A stretch of DNA of 26,531 nt from Saccoglossus kowalevskii (Eukaryota > Hemichordata > Enteropneusta > Harrimaniidae). The position numbers and the translations under genes are program-made. The notes below the pieces were generated by a model. That model was given only the letters and a program-made list of their open reading frames with translations, was not told the origin of the DNA and did no database searches. The stretch covers positions 225,060 to 251,590 of the forward strand of contig NW_003131864.1 in NCBI RefSeq assembly GCF_000003605.2, in the 5' to 3' direction. Shown here piece by piece: positions 9,451 through 21,200 of the stretch. Each line of letters opens with the position of its first letter. The first letter of the stretch is position 1.

Positions 9451-10066
9451 ATTATCGCAGTGAACGAAAAATGGTCTATTGTGTGTGCAGAATATGAGCT
9501 GCTTATCTGTTCGAGTTACGGATATCGAGTTACAAAAATGACCACGTCCTTATTTAGGAAACCACGCCCACCTTGGCAAAACCACGCCCAAATTGTTACC
9601 CGATGTTCAATTAACAGTTAACAGAGCTTAGAGTTATGGCCAACTTACGTTTTTGTTTTTTTGTTGAACGAAGTGGAAATATTTAATGGAATAGAATTGT
9701 TTCTTAACAATATCTTATGTCAGATTATAAACTTCATATTGCTCGTGAATGATAGAGGGGATGACGTCACGATGAATATCTCTCTACAAATGTCACTACT
9801 ACTAATACCATAGTACATTTAGTTTTTTTTCGTACGTGCTGTAGTCATAGTCATAATTACATCACTTTGAATTGATTTCCACTTTCAGTAACCAGAAAAC
9901 TGAAAAAGTCAAATTGAGTCATATTTGATATCTTTGGTTGAAATATGCTGTATCATTATTATTAAAGTTAATTGTTATTATTACACGGAACCCTGAAAGG
10001 TCTCTCCACATCCGCGTTTTTTAAAATTTTGATAGTTGATTGTTGAATTTTCACAAGCCGATGTCC
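9451..10066. other. Intergenic, short ACCACGCCC repeats
   Basis: ACCACG(T/C)CC occurs three times at about 9540-9592. One TGACGTCA palindrome lies at 9762-9769, ahead of the dense array that follows. No gene is seen. Confidence 0.5.
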
Positions 10067-10446
10067 TGACGTCACATACTCAGCTTTTGACGTCACGTAC
10101 TCAGCTGTTAGCGCCACGTACTCAGGTGCTGACGTCACGTATTCAAGTGTTGACGTCAAGTAATCGTTTTGGTCTTTGTCTCAAATAAAATGAGTTATAT
10201 ACTCAGTTGTTGACGTCACGTACTCAGCTGTAAGCGCAACGTACTCAGGTGCTGACGTCACGTATTCAGGTGTTGACGTCAAGTAATCGTTTTGGTCTTT
10301 GTCTCAAGTAAAATGAGTTATATACTCAGTTGTTGACGTCACGTACTTAGCTGTTAGCGCAACGTACTCAGGTGCTGACGTCACGTACTCAGCTGTTAGC
10401 GCAACGTACTCAGGTGCTGACGTCACGTATTCAGGTGTTGACGTCA
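10067..10446. repeat. CRE-containing minisatellite: eleven TGACGTCA palindromes
   Basis: TGACGTCA, the full CREB/ATF-type palindrome, occurs at 10067, 10088, 10130, 10151, 10211, 10253, 10274, 10334, 10376, 10418 and 10439. Most are followed by CGTA(C/T)TCAG. The basic unit is about 21 bp. Sites alternate with a mutated unit (TTAGCGCAACGTACTCAG). A higher-order unit of 123 bp (10151 to 10274, 10211 to 10334, 10253 to 10376) also contains TCGTTTTGGTCTTTGTCTCA and AATGAGTTATATACTCAG. The array lies about 1.7 kb upstream of the BPNT1 start codon. Confidence 0.93.
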
Positions 10447-10826
10447 AGTTTTGGTCTTTATCTCATGTGAAATGAGTTATATTTACTCAGTAATCACGTG
10501 ACCACCTGCAGGTCGAACCTGATTTCATAGCTCTTCTTGTGTCGGTCTTCAGTATTTGTGGTGGGATATTAGTCATTTCTTAAACATTTGGTTTTCTTAA
10601 AGTTGTTTTTTGAATATTAGGATTATTGCCAGAAAACACTCACCAGAGAAAACTTTGAATCGAGACAAAACGATTTTGTTGATGTTGTTTTTTTCGCGAT
10701 TTGGGTCAGTAAATTCACAGAACGAAATTTTTTTTTTCACCATAAATTGCCTACATTTTGCTGAAATGGCCGAAAACCCCGTGAAAGGGAAGGGTCAAAA
10801 GAGCAGCACATACCAGTATACTTTAA

Positions 10827-10864
10827 CCCTGGGGGTGCTCTCTGGGGCACCCCCAGGGAGCACC
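10827..10864. repeat. Two overlapping, mutually exclusive GC-rich hairpins
   Basis: Hairpin 1: CCCTGGGGGTGC (10827-10838) pairs perfectly with GCACCCCCAGGG (10847-10858) over an 8-nt loop. Hairpin 2: GGTGCTCTCTGGGG (10834-10847) pairs with CCCCAGGGAGCACC (10851-10864) with one mismatch (G-U in RNA) over a 3-nt loop. They share bases, so only one can form at a time. The surroundings are AT-rich. Confidence 0.85.
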
Positions 10865-11027
10865 GCAGCGTCCGATCGAACATTACGTACATCCGGCATA
10901 TCTAGATTCGTTGTGATTAGCGATTGGTTTAGAAAGAATATGAACAGCAATGCATGACGGGATTTATTATAGTGAATACAATAAATGACGCAATGATCAG
11001 GTTTCGATCGCGATTAATAATGATAAA

Positions 11028-11206
11028 AATAATTATACTGAATTGTGTGTATCTTTTGTGTTAGGTAGTTACTATATTTCAATGTATTTGGAATAGCCAA
11101 CCCTCATGTATGTGGATTGTGTTTACTTCTTGCCAACAGAACTTGAAGTATTTCTTGTAAAATCAAACATATATACTGGCCAACGCATACAGTCGAAAGA
11201 TAACAG
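11028..11206 (-). mobile_element. 5'-truncated LINE copy: 3' UTR only
   Basis: It matches 7319-7462 in the same orientation: TAATTATACTGAATTGTGTG, TATCTTTTGTGTTAG, GTTTACTTCTTGC.AACAGAAC, TTGAAGTA, GGCCAACGCATACAGTC and AAAGATAACA. At the other locus this sequence is the 3' UTR of the reverse transcriptase relic, so this is best read as a copy cut off before the coding region. Its 3' end on the minus strand lies near 11028. Confidence 0.72.
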
Positions 11207-11750
11207 CCAATTAATCAATGATAAGAAGGTTTGAAGGTTAATTATAATCGACCATTTATGTTAGAGGCTACTGGAGCCTACTTATATATTATATTTTTTT
11301 CATTCTCTTTTTTTCGCTCTGACCATGGTGTAATGTGTAAAGTAATATTAGTGTAATTGTATCATTATTGGAGTATTGTCTTTCAGTGTACAATATTGAT
11401 AGAATAATCGATATAATAATGATATATATATATATAAAAATAAAAAAAATATGGGAATTTGTTATCAGTTATCAATGGGTTTACTGGCTAGCTCTATTAT
11501 CTGCTATATTATCATATACATACTTTCCGAATACTTAAAATGGTACAATAAGGTTTGTGTTATTGCGAGAAGCTGTGGAATTATATTTTAGGATTTCCTG
11601 CCGATAAAATTATTGTGAGCAGATTGTGAGATTTTCTAGCATATTTAAAATTGTTTTATTCACTTTACTTACGTAATTATTTGTTTAAATTTCGTTGTTT
11701 TCCCCACAGTTTTCTATATATTCCTAATTTATTTATCTTTATTGTGCGTG
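11207..11750. other. Intergenic AT-rich sequence upstream of BPNT1
   Basis: No gene is seen. A short (AT)n tract lies at about 11420-11437, with A-rich sequence after it. Confidence 0.5.
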
Positions 11751-12136
11751 CGTTACAGCGCCCCCATGGTGGGCGTGGCTCAATGACCTTTTCGCTGGTC
11801 ACACGTGTTAGATTTGCCTTTCGCTGGATGCTATCACTGCGTTTGGTGTTGTTGAGTTAATGCTGCGTACTTTACCCGCTGTATTCAACATCTCTTCTCG
11901 ATCGCTGAAAATAAGGTGGGCAGTTATATCTTGGTGACCATCTGAATCTGTACCTGCGTACTTGTTCCCAGTACGTACGTACTTGTCTAGACTGCGATAG
12001 TGGAATATTCCGACACAGTCATATGCAAATACTTTGACTTCTCTCTCTCTTTTATAATCTCGCCAGCTTGTGCACATTGGGTCCATTTCGCCTCTGCAGC
12101 ATTTCCACGCAAGTTCACCGAAATTCACGCTACAAG
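11751..12136 (+). promoter_or_regulatory. Presumed BPNT1 promoter and 5' UTR region
   Basis: This stretch before the start codon is less AT-rich. Visible elements are a CTCF-like but interrupted GCGCCCCC-A-TGGTGG at 11758-11772, an E-box-like CACGTG at 11802, an octamer ATGCAAAT at 12023-12030, and a pyrimidine run CTTCTCTCTCTCT (about 12038-12050) that could be near a start site. No TATA box is placed convincingly. An in-frame TGA at 12035 means the 12137 ATG is the first in-frame ATG. Confidence 0.4.
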
Positions 12137-12259
12137 ATGGCCAGCGACGCACCACTACTTATACAGCTAGAAGCCGCTTCGGTGGCAGTTGCCAATAAGG
12201 CCGGGGAAATTGTTAGAGATATTATGAAGAAAGGGGAACTTGGAATTATTCAAAAAACA
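12137..12259 (+). CDS. BPNT1: BPNT1 exon 1
   Basis: Encodes residues 1-41, [15 protein letters not shown] to GELGIIQKT, the N-terminal helix of the family. The donor is ACA|GTAAGT at 12260, phase 0. Intron 1 (12260-16293) is the longest, at 4.0 kb. Confidence 0.95.
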
Positions 12260-15200
12260 GTAAGTTGACTACCATGCGGCTTGTTTGTCATGTGCGGTCC
12301 TGCATGGTTGCATGAGTGCTCCAGGGTCCGTTTTTGTAGATTGGTTCGGACTGTTTGGGAGTTTACCTATGTAGCCGGCAACAGGGAGTGTACCCTCGAA
12401 GCATAGTTAGCTTTAAAATGTCGTGATTTCATCTAAACGTCACTTTGAGTTAGGTGTATTTGATTACAAAATACATAATTTAAAAGGACTCGTTCTTAAA
12501 TTGTTCAATTTACAATTTGTCACTGCCCTGGAACCCAAAATGAGAAGACGTATGGGGAAAAGGAGCATGTCAAAATGATGCGATGTGTTTTTTTTTAAAA
12601 AAAACACACATTCTCTAAGTAATGACAACCATTGCATATTTATTAGAGGTGCATGCATGTAATGTATACATTATAGCCTGAACATGTTAATGTACAACTG
12701 AAATATTGTAAATGAGCTTTAGATCTGACTAAATAGTGTAATGCCCCTCCCACTACTACCCAGAGTTGAAACGAGTACCCTCACCATAAAGTTTCCTCTT
12801 CAATCAACATTCATGAATTCACCAGCTGATATTGATTTTGACTGATTATTAAATTCCCATTAAGCATCTTATGCCCTTTTGACCTTTGATGTGTAATTAC
12901 AACCAACACTGTACTGTTGTATCTGTTGAATATTAACAGTGGTCGCATAAATCCCAAAATACACACATTACCCGTGTTCAGATTACGCTCTTGTACCGCT
13001 CTCGTACGGACTAAGATTAAAACTAATTCCATGTTTGTATCTGCTTGACCCAGTTAAGCTCGTACATGGAGAGACCTACATTCAGTACAGTTTAAGCGAC
13101 AACCATACTTACATGAAAAATTGTTCAGTTCTTTTAAAGAACTGTGGTCATCATGCCGCATCTTGTTAGATACAATGTATGTAACTAATAATTTGTTAAT
13201 TACATTGTTTACCACAAATTTGAACATGCTCCATGCGGCGACCATCGGCCTTTAACTTTTAAAGTGCAAGCTGCAGAATTAAAAGCTCTGGTGATCCAAC
13301 CTTGTTTGATGTGTTGGAAATGATATACCAAAATGGAGTTTTTTTGTCATGTTTCATCACAGTGGGCGCTAAATCAGTTTGCGTGCACTTAATTAAGCCT
13401 GTAAGGTTCTTTAAAGCATACTACCCATACTACATTTTCATGCAGGTGTCACAGAATAACGCGTTTGATCTCTTAGCTCGTGGTGATTACCTTTGAGTGA
13501 ACGCTACTATTGACTATTAATCCTAACATAATCATGAATTAAGTTCACCATACTACTATAACGACCAAAATCGTGTTTTTTTTTTATAAAAATTTATAAA
13601 TTTCAATTCCATATGAAACGAGGGGTTTCTTTTGGCTGATGGAATGAATTGTTTCAATATTGCCCATGTGACCTAAATACATTCATACAATAGGTTAAGT
13701 CAACACGCGTGTTATCTATCCACTACAGGTGTGACATCATTGTTGTATACTTTGCCTGGATTTAACTACCTTTCAAATTATAAAGTTTGTAGTATAATGA
13801 TATGCATTAACGATATATTTAAATTTTGCATTTTTTATGTTCTAACTAGTTGGTATCAAATTATCCAGTTAAACCTTGTGTAGTGTTATAATGCCTCTTT
13901 TTTTTTTGTGTATTGATCTGCAACAGTCAAAGTTGTCATCGAAAAAATTTCTAGTGAAATTTTGAAAAAAACAGGGCAGCGAAATTGGAGCATTTTTTTT
14001 TCACTAAATTAGGCAGTCAATAAATGTTGCAGGTTTATTGAATTTGTCAACAGAGGGCGCTGTGCAGTGGTAATCAATATTTTTTTTAATAGCTTGATGA
14101 ACAGAAAAATGAATAAAGTTTCACAATCATTACTTTTCATGCTAACCCACCTTTAGCAGACTTCCAAATGTTGTGTTATCAAATTTAAGAAGCAATATGT
14201 CATTCAAACAAAGTGATAAGACTTTCGTAATGTTAAATATCAACCACGAATAGTAAATTTGCATAGAAACATTGGCGCATCAAGAACTTGGCAAGATAAG
14301 GAATGTAATGTAATGATATACCCTTTGGTCTGGAGTAATTGAAAAACCTGGCCAGTTAATGTTATCCTTGTGCATTCGCAATGATATTGTTATGAACTTT
14401 CACCTACTGTAAACCGTTCAGTGTTCATAATTTCAGTATACTAACACATTCAGGAAAATGTATTTTGCAAAAATCACTGACACTCTTGCACAATTTTTTC
14501 TGACTGCGAAATTTGTCGCTTTAAAGCAGTTTGCAGTAACTTGTACTTTAGCAGGGCCTGGGAATATATGCAGTCAGGTGTGACCGTAACTTTTTACCGA
14601 CAAAGTTAACAAAAGAAACTGTAAAAGGTGTACATAATTGTTTGAAAATGTAGGACTATACCATATGGGGGAGGGGGGTTTCTTAAAACCTAATCTATCA
14701 ACCCTTGTGTTTGAGGGAGTCTTGCCCTATTGATTCCAAATCACAGCAAATTATAGATTTTCTATTGTATTCCATTCCATAAAAGTGTGTGTGGAATTTG
14801 GATGGTTTAGTATATATACCCACCCTCCCACTACTACCCTAGGAAAACTGGGACTGTACAAGGTCAGATCCTGAGGCTTCCAATGCATATTGTTGGCAAT
14901 GAATACATGACAGAATGAAATATGTGTACTGAACGTTGACCTTGATGTATTCATGTGTAGGTGTATTCTTTACTGTATATGTGGGTCATAGCGTGCAATA
15001 CATCTCAACCCGTTGGGAGGAATAAACTTGCCATTTTGTTTCTAGGTTTTATTCTTGTGGAATGATATATTTTCATGTCAAATGATCATATTGTTAGTCT
15101 TTGTTGGTTCCAAATGGGGACTATAATGATGTGAAGACAAATGTTAATTGGGGGTAGGGTAGGGTTGGGAAAGGAGAAGGGAGGGGTTGGAAGGGTAAGG

Positions 15201-18200
15201 GGAGGGGTTGGAAAGGAAAGGGGAAGAGAGGGGAAGAGTTGTTTCAATCCATGGTTTCAAGGGGTGGTAGTTCTATCCATTCAAATTGTGTAATTTATGA
15301 ACGACTTGTTGACCCACATCTTGTGTATTCTTAGACATCAAAAACTTGCAGTCACCTCTAGGTTGAAATCCGCATGTACTTGTTTACTGATTTGTTTATC
15401 ATGTGTGTACTCTGAACTAACTTCTGCACCTGTCCGTGTATCATAACTGGGTTTATGTCTTTAGTAGTGTTTTATTAATGACACTTGTCTGTGTACTGTA
15501 CTGCCATAGTAGCTATACTTGACCCACAGCGTAATTTTACCCACAATGCTTTGTACATATAGGTTTGTTTCGACTATATCTCCAACTTACATTGATGTAC
15601 TTCAAACTAATGACTCAAAGTAATTCAATTTTTGAATCTCTTGTTATGTACTTGGGCAGTTTTGAAATACCACAACATATCATCTGTTTAATGGAGGACG
15701 CTACAGTGAGGCTGCTGCATCCTATCACCATGGTGATAGAGAACCCTACAATGAGGCTGCCGCATCCTATCACCATGGTGATAGAGAACCCTACAATAAG
15801 GCTGCCGCATCCTATCACCATGGTGATAGAGAACCCTACAATGAGAGCACTGTCTCCTATCACTTTAGTAATGGGGAAACCCTAGCAGAACTTTGCAATG
15901 AGGGCGCTATAACACTAGGTTAATGAGATTCTGGTTGAAAGTTGTCAATGTTTTATTTGGGGCAGGGTATATGACTGTGGTGCATAATTACAGCATAGTA
16001 CAAATTAATGTAATTTGAGACGGTAGTTAATAACTGGGAAACGTCAGTTTGCTGATAGATGCAAATTTGTGGTTTCCTAATTCTTATTGTACAGTATTCA
16101 CGACAGGCTTTGCGGTTTTTTGTGATCGAATACAAATGTTTGTATGGTTTATTGGTCTAAAGAAACTCATTGTAAATGTGATCATAGACAATAAATTGTA
16201 AAAGGTTCAATTGATGAAAAAAAACTTGAGTCATGGTCTGCCATTATAGCATATACTTAATACATATTTTTTGTGATTATTTTTACTTTGCAGCATATCA
16301 AAGATCTCCAGACAGAGGCCGACCGTAAAGTCCAGATGTGTATAGCGACATCACTTGGGAGACAATTTCCCGGTATTACAATTATTGGAGAAGAGGTACG
16401 AATAATTATTTTTTAAAATCTAATGATTTATTACAAATTTCTTAACCTGGGAGATTGTGGTACCCATGATATTCCCTGGGTTTAAATACTAACTTGGGTT
16501 CAACAATAAAACAAAGGTAGCCTGAGTATTCTACAGGTACAAAATAGTGCCCAAAGCAAATTGATAAGATTTATTATTTGTGATTTTGAAAAAACTTTGA
16601 AGAGTTAATTTAGCCTTGAATAACCTGGGGTAACTTTAAAATTTTATTTTTTATTTTTATTGATCTTTGGTTGAAATAATCTGGTTATGCATAAAATAAA
16701 AATGATTCTACAAACGTTTTCACAAAGTACTGTACATCTATTGCAAGTATTTCTAACCTGCATGCAGGTGTCATTGTTAGAACATTTCAAACTCTCCTGG
16801 TGCCTAAATTAGGCCGGTGTAAAACTTCTATTGTGACAAATGTGAACATCTATAAAAAAAGTATGAAATGCATATTCAATGCTCAGTTTATCTTTCAAAC
16901 ATAACTAAATTTACTGTCTTCTACAAAGAAGCCCTGGATATTGCTATCAATGCCAAAAGATCAATAAATCACTGGGATACGCTCAACTGACACCAGCATT
17001 CTGATTGTTAAAAATAACAAGGTCAAAGAGGTCAAAGAACAGTGTTTGGGGTCCACTTAATGTACATGAAAAAAAACGTAGCAAATATTGCTTTACATCA
17101 AGTGTTTGTGTGTAACTGAAACCATTAGCATTGGATGCATTATAACTTCATAAAGTTGCCTTCTGTGTGAATAGATTTAATAAACAATCAACACATTTTG
17201 CACAGGGCTGAAAACGCATTATAGGGTAGTTTTTAAGGCTTGAATTCTCTCTCCCAGCAAATCAGTTAAAAGGATTCATAGAAATAATTACAGGCAAACA
17301 TTGACATAACATGGAACACTTGATTCAAACTCTCGCACATTGCATAGCACCTCTTCACTGCAGGTGGACCACTGAACTGTAGTCACTGAAGTATTTGGAA
17401 AAACAACTTTTAAAAAAACATATTCAATATCCATGGGCCTATATGTATTTCATCTTTAGTCTGTTTTTTTCGTAAAAAAAATAAAAAAAATGGTGATGTT
17501 CAATGTTTGGAACTACCTGACACAAATAATTATTCAAAGATAAACATAATAATAAATCAAGAAATGGATAAGAAAAAATTGGCAGTGTTGTCACATGACA
17601 ATAAGATCGTCAGTTGATGATTGTTGTCATTTTGTTTTCGCTACAGGAAATGGAAAAGTGTAATGATGAAAACCTTGTGTACAATGGTAAATCAGATGAA
17701 GTGATGGCATGTGCTAGTAAATGCCCGGATCAATACAAGAATGTTAAACCAGAACAGGTTAGCGACTGAATCATCATATGTTGTAATAGTGGACCATGAT
17801 TTAAATGGCAAAAATAGTTAAGTTTTACTTTGCATGTAACCATGGCAACTTGCGATGAAGATCCCCAGTACTTCGCTCATTTCTGTTATCCTAATCGTAC
17901 CTTTCCACAATTGCAATCATGTATGTGGTTTATAGGTGAAAAGAAGTTTGTTTTACGTGAATGTGGAACTCTTTGTCTAACAGGGTGTACATGCTTATGA
18001 TAACCTTATCTCTTTGTATATATGATAACCTTATCTTTGTTTATCTTTGTCCGTGTACAAAGGTACACATGTCAGGCATGGTACACAGATCTATCACCGT
18101 GACGATGACATGAGACTAGGCAGTCACTAGAGGGCGGTCTGCAATATAGAGTTGTGGTTGACATTAGTCTGGAGCAATTCTTTTTTCAGTTCTGATTATT

Positions 18201-21200
18201 TAAAATTCCAGGGAAAATAATTTAATTGCTAGTAAATATGTATAGTAAAAGTAATTACATTTTACTAATAATTTAGTATTTTCCTCTGACTATTTTTTTT
18301 CCCCTCTGTAAAAACATCACAAGGTATGCAAATATGTCAAAATAATTGGAAAGTAAAATAGTAGTAAATATGATTTAAAACTTGGCTTCCATTTTAAGAT
18401 TATTCAATATGAGATTTGTACGTTTAACATTTATCTGGCAAAATAAGTATTCATTTTTGCGAGGTATTGTCATTGCTTCTGTGAAAACTCAATTCCTCTT
18501 CAAAGAAGTAGTCCCTTCATATATAGTCAGGTGACAGATGTACTACAAGTTTTATTTGTATAAAACAAATGTATAACTACTATTGCATTAAGCATAATTT
18601 CAAAAAACATAGAAAACATGAATGATTTGGGTAAAAATTTATATTTAGTGGAAGGATATATTTACAACCCAATCACAGCTAGTAGTTCGAGGCTCTCATT
18701 AGGGACTGAACGTTTCTAAGGGCAAATCACATCAGTGACTCGAATTGTGGGAGACTAAATCAATCTTGTCATTTATGGTTTGTGCGATATAAATCTTAAG
18801 TTATCAACAAATGTTTGTTTTCTAGTTAGATTCTGTAAAAGAGTTAATTATTCACTGGGTTTTAATTTTGCTTATTTTGCTGACTGGGAAATGCGCTAAA
18901 TTAAAACCCACTGAATATTCCTGAAAAGCTAAATCAGCAAAATTTAAACCCAGTGAAAATTAGTCATTTTACAGTAATGCTTTTGAATAAATACATTAAA
19001 AGGTGAAACAGAAACAAACAATTCTCCATTCTAGTGTATGTGGCACATACATTTAAATCTTTTTAGGGTAGCAAATGTACAACTTGGCCAATGGGGCCAA
19101 ATAAAAAATAATGCATTTCCGATAACTCGACTTCAGGCCAACCCTGCATCTTTTTCTTGCCGAACAGGAAAATGGGCACTTGTAGGTACCCTTTTCAGCT
19201 CTACTTGAAATTCTTTGACCAAAATGTCAACCCGTACATGCAAGATGTCGTGTAATATTGAAAAAAAAAATGCAGCACTGCAGAATAATAAATTGAGAAT
19301 AATTAATTTTTATAAAATAAAATAAAGTTAAGATTAAATAGTTACTCCTACCCTACTTATGTTTTCAATGTTACCAAAATTACACTTTATTTGACCTTAC
19401 CATTATTGTACATAAACTACTTCTTAGTTTTGACTGTACACTGACATTATTGTAGCCAAATATGAAATAAACTACCAGTGACTGCTGCATGAAAGCCACG
19501 TGAAATGTGTCTAAAACCATGTGATGTTTGTTTCAGATTGTTGTATGGATTGATCCTTTAGATGGAACTCAGGAGTACATTGAAGGCAAGTATATGAATG
19601 TAGAATTCATTGTCAGACTCGTACATAATTTTGGAGTGTTTTATATTTAAGTACTGGTTAGAGTCTAGCATAAACATGTAGCTGGTAATGTTTAATAGTG
19701 ACATTCAACCATTTTCATTACTATTCAAAAAACATTGACTTTTTTGCTCTGTGCAATGGCTGAACGTGGTGACGATCGATGTACTTTCCAAACTTTTACA
19801 GCAAAATTTAAAGCGGGAGGATTGTCACCTGCGCACGCGCAGAAATTGAGTCCCAAGCAACGATAACAACATGCGCTAAAAACGCAAAGGCTCATGAGTA
19901 GATGCTATGGCCATCTGACACGTGCACAGGTGACAACTCCCCCACTTTAATATGGCTTAATAGATGTTTTTTATGCACGACCTCAAAACGTGACACACCC
20001 TGGTACTTCTGGGAGTATTTTAACCCAATATGAAGGCAATTATAGTTGAGCAAAATTTCAGAGTAATGGATGTAATATTATGACATATTGATGTACATGT
20101 GGCAGACATTTATTTTAATTCAAACACAGTATATGTTGCATATAACGTGGTTAAGATTAAAAATGTTATAGTTATAATAAAACTCGATAACGCATCATCT
20201 GTGGTCGCTTTTTTTTGCCATTCATTTTTGCTATCCATAGAGGCTTTCAGCAAGCTATGTATTAATGTAATATTTACATCATTTCACACTAGGACTACTG
20301 GACCATGTGACTGTACTTATTGGTATTGCTGTTGATGGCCAATCAGCTGCCGGCGTTATACATCAACCATATTTCAACTACAATGTCAAGGGCGACGATG
20401 TTAAATTAGGGCGTACTTGTTGGGGAATCAAAGGACTTGGATCATATGGTTTTACACACAAACCACTGCCAAAAGATAAGACAATCATCACCACTACTCG
20501 ATCTCATCCAACCCCGACTGTACAAGAAGCCATCGACTCCTTCAAACCGGATGAAGTTCTCAGAGTGGGTGGATGTGGACATAAGGTATACTGTAATAAT
20601 AATCTCAACAGATTGTCCCTGTTGTGTAGGATGTAGTGAAATAAGTTTTTAAAATTTGTTACATTCGTTTGACAATTTCAAAATATTAGGGGTCCTCAAA
20701 GTTTGAAATCAATGTACAAAGACAAAATGGATTTTTTTCCTTGCCTTTGACAGATTGGTGGCAGTTTTGGTTGGAAAAACATTTCAAATTACTATAAACC
20801 ATTTCTCAGGCATATTTTGTTACTACCCATAATGCCTTGCTGATGCACGACAGTTTGTTTCAAAATAGCTGACTGGCAGCCATTTTTTTTTCTATATGTC
20901 CTTCCCAATTTTTTCTGACACTTGTAATTACCTTTTTTGTTAAAATTTGCTACAAAGACAAGATTGTGGTTTCTATTCAGTTTTGGAGTTTTGACGATTC
21001 AAAATGTAACCCCCTGGCAGCTGTTTTGTTTTATTTTCAAATTTCTTTGCACATTTTTCTGACATACTTTACTAATATTGTTCATATTTGGTACAAAAAC
21101 AAGACAAAATGGGTTTCGTATATTAATTTGTTTCTTCTTTCGATCACATTTCCTTGACATCTTTTCTTCACTTTTCAATTCAGGCAAATATAAATTAAGA

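Noticed and set aside
10610-10957. Plus-strand 115-codon open frame
   Set aside because: It does not begin with a well-placed ATG, is low in domain-like sequence, and part of it is the GC-rich hairpin segment.
12068-12136. In-frame 23-residue N-terminal extension of BPNT1, basic and free of acidic residues, like a mitochondrial leader
   Set aside because: It begins with TTG, not ATG, and an in-frame TGA lies at 12035. The ATG at 12137 has a good Kozak context and matches the family start.
11808-12155. Minus-strand 115-codon open frame opposite the BPNT1 start
   Set aside because: No recognisable domain. It is antisense to the promoter and first codons of a certain gene.
19589-19592. GT at 19590 as a conventional donor for BPNT1 exon 4
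   Set aside because: It gives phase 2, which does not fit the phase-1 acceptor of exon 5, and would break the conserved EGLLD sequence.
20099-20652. Overlapping open frames near BPNT1 exon 5
   Set aside because: The real coding part is exon 5 (20293-20585). The rest is read-through into introns or a shifted frame.
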